From DASYSA01 sp036003885 (lineage in GTDB: Bacteria; Acidobacteriota; Blastocatellia; UBA7656): 9,194 nucleotides of DNA. The stretch lies in NCBI GenBank assembly GCA_036003885.1, contig DASYSA010000192.1:1-9194 (forward strand), read 5' to 3'. The position numbers and the translations under genes are program-made. Under the pieces are notes generated by a model. That model ran no database searches. It had not been told where the DNA came from and saw only the letters and a program-made list of their open reading frames with translations. Shown here piece after piece: positions 5,762 to 9,194 of the stretch. Positions within the stretch are counted from its first letter, which is position 1; every line of letters starts with the position of its first letter.

Positions 5762-8032
5762 TCAGTGGGGGTTCTTTGGGTCCTGCTTTTCGGCGCTCTT
5801 GACGGTATCTGGGTCTTTGCTCTGGTCTGTGACGCGGACATAGTAGCCATTCGACGTGGCAATCGATACCTCCCCATTGCGTTTCGCGGCTGTTGGTGTG
5901 AGCTTCACCTTCAACGTATGAAAGCTGTCACCGTTGGCGGTACCTGAGGGTGGATTAGCCGACGCGACGGGCGCCTCGATACCAACGACGTATCGAGCCC
6001 TGATGCGGTCGAGCAATAAGGCGAGTTTGTCAGTCGCGTCTTCGCCGTCAATCCTCACGGCCTCTCCTCCGGTCTTCTGAATCATCTGTCCGAGAGCTCG
6101 GTCTTTGAGAATCGCGTCGAGGACAGCGTTTGATGCGACGGTGGTCAAGATTCGAACTGCGAGCGAGACCGGATTCCCCATGCTGTAGAGCGCTCCTTCG
6201 GCAGCCGCCCTGGCGATCCGACGCTTTTGCGACGGTCTGGGGCCTCTGGTTACCATCGCATAGACCACGCTTCGGGAATCCAGGAGGAGTCTTGCCGTCG
6301 CACCGGACTCCGCAGCCGTAAGCGAACGAGGGGAGTCATCCGTAACAGCGATTATCACACGCCGGCTGACCGGATTCGCGGCCTGGTCCATATGCTCCGC
6401 CGCCTGAAAAACTGCCGCTGTTCGATCCTGCCCGAGTACAACCTTCTGCCTCGCGGTGTCGACAAAGTCTCTGAGACTGGCGGCGATGATTTTGCGATCC
6501 GTGGTGAAATCCTGAATCAGCGCCGCGGTTGCTCCAAAACCCATGAGAGCTACTTCGTCATCCGATCCGAGTTGGCGCAGCCATTGTGCGACGTTTCTTC
6601 GCAACGAGCTCATGACGTACGGAGTCTTCCCGCCGATATCGATCAGCAGGATCACCGAAAGCGGCAACTGGCCCCGGCTGAAATGTAGTATCTCCTTCTT
6701 CGAGCCGTTGTCGTCCAGATCGAAGTCTTCCTTCGCCAGCTTGTCGGCGACCGCCCCGGTTCTCTTGTTCATCGCTCGCACATCGAGCATTACCAGATGC
6801 GAATAAGGATTGGGCGCCTTAACCGGCCGCGGCTGATCGGATGCCGATGGCTGAGCTTCCGTGCGGTCTGCCGATTTTGGCTCTGGCGGATTAGCCGGCC
6901 TATCGGGCGGCGCGCCGGCCGCGGGTGGCTGTTCCGCACTCGAAGACAACAAAGGTGTATTGACTGGTGGCTGGACATTGGTGTCCGGGTTCTTCGGCGA
7001 AGGCGCCTGGTCACCTGCCAGCAGTGCTTCGCTTTCCAAATCAGCCGCGTAGTATCCTTGCCGGGCGCTAACCGCTATTTCTCCTCCCAAGCGCTTCCGG
7101 GCTTCGGGAGACAGTGCGAGTCTGATCCGGCGAAACTTGCCGTTGAAATTCTGATTCGTGGGCGAATAGCCAATGCTGTACCTGCTCCGCAGATGATCGA
7201 GCACCTCTCCGAGTCTCGCATTGATTTCATCTTTGCTTGCGTTCGCTATCTCGCCGCCGGTTTGCTCGACATACGGATTGACTGAAGTGCGTTTTGCATA
7301 TTCCTGAATCTGCGGGTACTGAAAGATTATGGCATCTGCCACATTCAGCAGGGACCTGACTATGACGCCACACACCATCGCGCCGGATTCCATCACCGTT
7401 TGTTTTACCTCTTCTTCAGAAATGGCGTCGCGATAGCGATCCATTGATCCCTGATTGTCAGTGATGGCGATGATGACCCGGCGACTCGTCGGACTGGTGG
7501 CGTAGCGCATCTGCCGGGCCGCTTTGGCAATCGCTTCGTGGATGCGGGTGCCGCCGCCCTTTCTCTCCAGCGCAACTCCAAGCTTGTCCATAATCAACTG
7601 CCTGTCCCTGGTAAAATCCTGAATCAACTCCGTCCAACCGGCAAAGGCCATTAATGCGACTTCATCCTCGGGCCTCAAACGCTGCAATGCCTCCAGGGCT
7701 CCTTCTCGAACCTTCTCGATCACCGGTCTCACGCTCGGGCTGATGTCTACGAGCAAAACGATGGATAGCGGGAGCTTGTCCTGGCTCAGGAACTCGATGC
7801 GCTGTTTGGAATCGTCTTCGAACAGATCAAAGTCTTGAACTTTTAGTCCTCGGATGAACTCGCGGCTCCTCTTATCTATGACCTGGGCGTCAACCACGAC
7901 CAGTTCTGTTCTTAATTTGAGTGCTTCCTGCGGCGGGTCTGTTGGCGTTTGTGGGGTCTGAGCCTGGACTGAAACTACAAGCAAGGAGCATGCGATAACG
8001 CGGAGAATCTGCCGGAATGCGAATCCGATCAT
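5762..8032 (-). CDS. Secreted protein with two tandem acidobacterial VWFA-related domains
   Basis: A 756-residue protein made of two copies of the VWFA-related domain (TIGR03436 type) that is abundant in Acidobacteria. Residues 1-24 are a signal peptide ending VQA, with Q25 the likely mature N-terminus. Repeat 1 spans about 38-330 and repeat 2 about 408-735, joined by a Pro/Ala/Ser-rich linker (335-405). Each repeat has the same order: a strand such as LVVVDAQV or LVMLDVRA, then DFDL, KLPLSIVLLVD or QLPLSVILLID, DEVALMAF or DEVALMGF, SRRVIIAITD or SRRVIIAVTD, TGGE, an RSRY or RARY segment, and a terminal GYY. Repeat 1 keeps a MIDAS metal site (DISPS at 96-100, T162, D192). In repeat 2 the first motif is DIGGK (465-469), so metal binding is probably lost, though T538 and D565 remain. 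The start is fixed by a GGGAGGTGAG site just upstream. The role is unknown; an adhesive or protein-protein function at the cell envelope is inference. Confidence 0.9.
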   Translation of the reverse strand: MIGFAFRQILRVIACSLLVVSVQAQTPQTPTDPPQEALKLRTELVVVDAQVIDKRSREFIRGLKVQDFDLFEDDSKQRIEFLSQDKLPLSIVLLVDISPSVRPVIEKVREGALEALQRLRPEDEVALMAFAGWTELIQDFTRDRQLIMDKLGVALERKGGGTRIHEAIAKAARQMRYATSPTSRRVIIAITDNQGSMDRYRDAISEEEVKQTVMESGAMVCGVIVRSLLNVADAIIFQYPQIQEYAKRTSVNPYVEQTGGEIANASKDEINARLGEVLDHLRSRYSIGYSPTNQNFNGKFRRIRLALSPEARKRLGGEIAVSARQGYYAADLESEALLAGDQAPSPKNPDTNVQPPVNTPLLSSSAEQPPAAGAPPDRPANPPEPKSADRTEAQPSASDQPRPVKAPNPYSHLVMLDVRAMNKRTGAVADKLAKEDFDLDDNGSKKEILHFSRGQLPLSVILLIDIGGKTPYVMSSLRRNVAQWLRQLGSDDEVALMGFGATAALIQDFTTDRKIIAASLRDFVDTARQKVVLGQDRTAAVFQAAEHMDQAANPVSRRVIIAVTDDSPRSLTAAESGATARLLLDSRSVVYAMVTRGPRPSQKRRIARAAAEGALYSMGNPVSLAVRILTTVASNAVLDAILKDRALGQMIQKTGGEAVRIDGEDATDKLALLLDRIRARYVVGIEAPVASANPPSGTANGDSFHTLKVKLTPTAAKRNGEVSIATSNGYYVRVTDQSKDPDTVKSAEKQDPKNPH

Positions 8033-8136
8033 AACTCACCTCCCGCTGGCGCGCGGCTAGCATGGAATTTTTTATCGAGTCCACAGGGCTGGATCGTTGG
8101 CGATCGAGAGTACCCTTTCGATATCCGACTGCTGGC

Positions 8137-8165
8137 ATCTTACTCTCAGGGAGGGCTGACTTCAA
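8137..8165 (-). promoter_or_regulatory. Sigma70-like promoter for the VWFA gene
   Basis: On the minus strand TTGAAG (8165-8160) and TAAGAT (8142-8137) are separated by exactly 17 bp. Each matches four of six consensus bases. The predicted start near 8130 gives a leader of about 98 nt that includes the GATCG/CGATC hairpin. Consensus match only. Confidence 0.45.
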
Positions 8166-8254
8166 TAGGGTAAAGTGCGATTCTCAGTTCGGCGGAAGAC
8201 CTTTTTTCCAATCTTTGCGGGCGGTGGGTCTGTGGAGGAGGAATATCAGTGCTC

Positions 8255-8418
8255 ATGTACATCGCTGCGAAGGCTGTCCTGAAATGCCTTAATTGTTCTC
8301 TGTCCTGAAATGCCTTAATTGTTCTAACGCTGGCCGCTTTCAGTTCAATGCCCGTTGCGCCTCAAAGCTGGTTGCCTGCGGCCCATGCTGGCCCAGTTGC
8401 TGTCCAGGCCGACCGTAG
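8255..8418 (+). pseudogene. Possible remnant of a small cysteine-rich (zinc-ribbon-like) reading frame broken by a 26-bp duplication
   Basis: From ATG 8255 a frame reads MYIAAKAVLKCLNCSLS and stops at 8306-8308, inside the second copy of the tandem duplication. If one 26-bp copy is removed, the frame runs on through NAGRFQFNARCASKL, then CGPCWPSCCP, to TAG at 8416-8418, about 46 residues with a CxxC and further cysteines. The KCLNC and ARCASKL spacing resembles the N-terminal double zinc ribbons found in many bacterial proteins. The call is tentative: the frame is short, one expected cysteine position reads Asn, and no ribosome binding site is well placed (GGAGGAGGA at 8234-8242 is 12 nt away). 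It may be chance. Confidence 0.25.
8274..8325. repeat. Perfect 26-bp tandem duplication
   Basis: The unit, beginning CTGTCCTGAAATGCC and ending TTAATTGTTCT, occurs at 8274-8299 and immediately again at 8300-8325 without a mismatch. Identity over 26 bp indicates a recent slippage or duplication event, or an assembly artefact. The unit length is not a multiple of three. Confidence 0.95.
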
Positions 8419-8425
8419 ATACAAT
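8397..8425 (+). promoter_or_regulatory. Sigma70-like promoter for the serine protease gene
   Basis: TTGCTG (8397-8402) and TACAAT (8420-8425) are 17 bp apart. The -10 box matches five of six consensus bases; the -35 box matches only in its TTG. The transcription start would be near 8432, about 62 nt before the ATG. Confidence 0.4.
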
Positions 8426-8493
8426 TGCGTCCGTTCGGTAACCATCGTCAAACTCAGTCCAAACGAAACGCAATTCGAAAGGAGGGAGATTCT

Positions 8494-9194
8494 ATGCGAA
8501 GCAAACACAATCTACCGGCCGCCATGCTCGCCATCGCTGCGGTCACACTTCTCTTGACCCCGACAGTCGTGAGAGCGATCGTTTATGGCTTCGTGGACAC
8601 AAACAACGTCTTCACCAACACCGGCGCGTTCATCGTCAAGTCGCCGACCACCGGCAACATCTTTCCCATATGTTCGGGGACGTTGATCTCGCCGACCGTC
8701 TTCCTGACGGCCAGTCACTGCACCGCCTTCTTCGAGCAGGACCTTGCTCCGCTGGGCTTCACCGCGTTCGTCAGCTTCGACAATCCCATTCCCTTCGGCG
8801 ACTTGACCAGCCAAAAGACCGATCTCATTCCCGTCACTCAGGTCGTCACCAATCCTAACTATAACCAGAGCCAGAGCGACCCGGGCGATATTGCTGTGCT
8901 GCTGGTACGAGACAGAGACACGCGCGGCATCACTCCTGCGACGCTTCCGACCGCCGGGTTGTTCGATCAACTGTCGGCGCAAAACGGATTGCAGGACGCG
9001 GTCTTCACCCCCGTCGGATATGGTTTACAGAACCGAGTGACCGGCGGCGGCCCGCCTTTCTTTCAGGATCGGAATCCAGTGCCGAGGATGTATGCCTTCT
9101 CCGGTTTCAATTCGCTGAATCAAGCTTTCCTCCGGCTGTCGCAAAACCCTGCGACGGGCAATGGTGGAACTTGCTTCGGCGATTCAGGCGGCCC
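8494..9194 (+). CDS. Secreted S1 family (chymotrypsin-fold) serine protease, 3'-partial
   Basis: An open frame from ATG 8494 runs off the right edge after 233 complete codons. GGAGGG with upstream GAAA (8477-8486) is a strong ribosome binding site 7-8 nt before the start. Residues 1-28 form a signal peptide (hydrophobic AAMLAIAAVTLLLTPTVV, then RA). The mature part starts IVYGFVD, like the IVGG start of active S1 proteases. The triad is His75 in LTASHC, Asp132 in DPGDIAVLLV and Ser231 in GDSGG (229-233). C60 and C76 match the conserved disulfide of the histidine loop. Counting back six residues from Ser231, the S1-pocket position (189 in chymotrypsin numbering) is Gly225 rather than Asp, so trypsin-like Lys/Arg preference is unlikely. 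The C-terminal part is missing, so any extra domain or anchor is unseen. It is divergent from the VWFA gene. Confidence 0.92.
   Translation, partial: MRSKHNLPAAMLAIAAVTLLLTPTVVRAIVYGFVDTNNVFTNTGAFIVKSPTTGNIFPICSGTLISPTVFLTASHCTAFFEQDLAPLGFTAFVSFDNPIPFGDLTSQKTDLIPVTQVVTNPNYNQSQSDPGDIAVLLVRDRDTRGITPATLPTAGLFDQLSAQNGLQDAVFTPVGYGLQNRVTGGGPPFFQDRNPVPRMYAFSGFNSLNQAFLRLSQNPATGNGGTCFGDSGG

Larger units (their letters stand above)
8033..8493. other. Divergent intergenic region (461 bp) between the VWFA and protease genes
   Basis: This gap holds no convincing intact gene. It contains a promoter facing each way (8137-8165 minus, 8397-8425 plus) and the VWFA ribosome binding site next to 8033. A small hairpin, GATCG-TTGG-CGATC (8092-8105), lies within the predicted VWFA leader. 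A perfect 26-bp tandem duplication sits at 8274-8325 within a possible cysteine-rich reading-frame relic. The protease ribosome binding site is at 8477-8486. No intrinsic terminator is seen, as expected for a region between divergent genes. Confidence 0.7.

Noticed and set aside
5513..5947. 144-codon plus-strand frame over the intergenic gap and the end of the VWFA gene
   Set aside because: Half of it is antisense to the VWFA C-terminus, and there is no good ribosome binding site. A hydrophobic stretch comes from antisense coding.
8512..8982. 156-codon minus-strand frame within the protease gene
   Set aside because: Antisense to a protease with an intact triad on the plus strand; highly charged, low-complexity translation.

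Overview
The window most likely comes from an Acidobacteriota genome, probably from a soil or sediment member. The best indicator is the 756-residue protein at 5762-8032 (minus). It carries two copies of the VWFA-related domain that is strongly expanded in Acidobacteria (I recognise it as the TIGR03436 type). The moderately high GC, strong GGAGG-type ribosome binding sites and several secreted enzymes fit this. No phage, insertion-sequence transposase, tRNA, rRNA or CRISPR is visible.

Layout. (1) 1-773 (+): the 3' part of a luciferase-like (LLM) flavin/F420 oxidoreductase that enters from the left edge, with a probable one-base frameshift near base 25. (2) 774-1028: a 147-bp BIME/REP-like element with perfect 25-bp inverted termini, followed directly by a good sigma70-like promoter. 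(3) 1029-3365 (+): an exported CehA/McbA-type PHP-fold metallohydrolase. (4) 3394-5480 (minus): a two-gene operon, an LLM monooxygenase followed by an alpha/beta hydrolase, coupled by a TAATG overlap and convergent with gene 3. (5) 5762-8032 (minus): the secreted double VWFA protein. (6) 8033-8493: a divergent intergenic region with a promoter facing each way, a perfect 26-bp tandem duplication, and what may be the remnant of a small cysteine-rich (zinc-ribbon-like) reading frame. (7) 8494-9194 (+): a secreted S1-family serine protease with a complete catalytic triad, cut by the right edge just after its GDSGG motif.

How the genes may work together. The left half (two LLM oxidoreductases, an alpha/beta hydrolase, an amide/ester-type metallohydrolase) looks like a small catabolic neighbourhood in which a flavin monooxygenase oxidises an organic substrate and hydrolases cleave esters, lactones or carbamates. 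Only the LLM-hydrolase pair is physically an operon; the wider link is inference. The right half (VWFA protein and S1 protease, divergently transcribed) is typical cell-envelope or exported acidobacterial content. I do not see a clear new defence or mobile system. The points most worth a second look are the inverted-repeat element abutting the metallohydrolase promoter, the LLM frameshift, the loss of the second MIDAS site in the VWFA protein, the tandem duplication with its possible zinc-ribbon relic, and a protease that may be born active without a propeptide.
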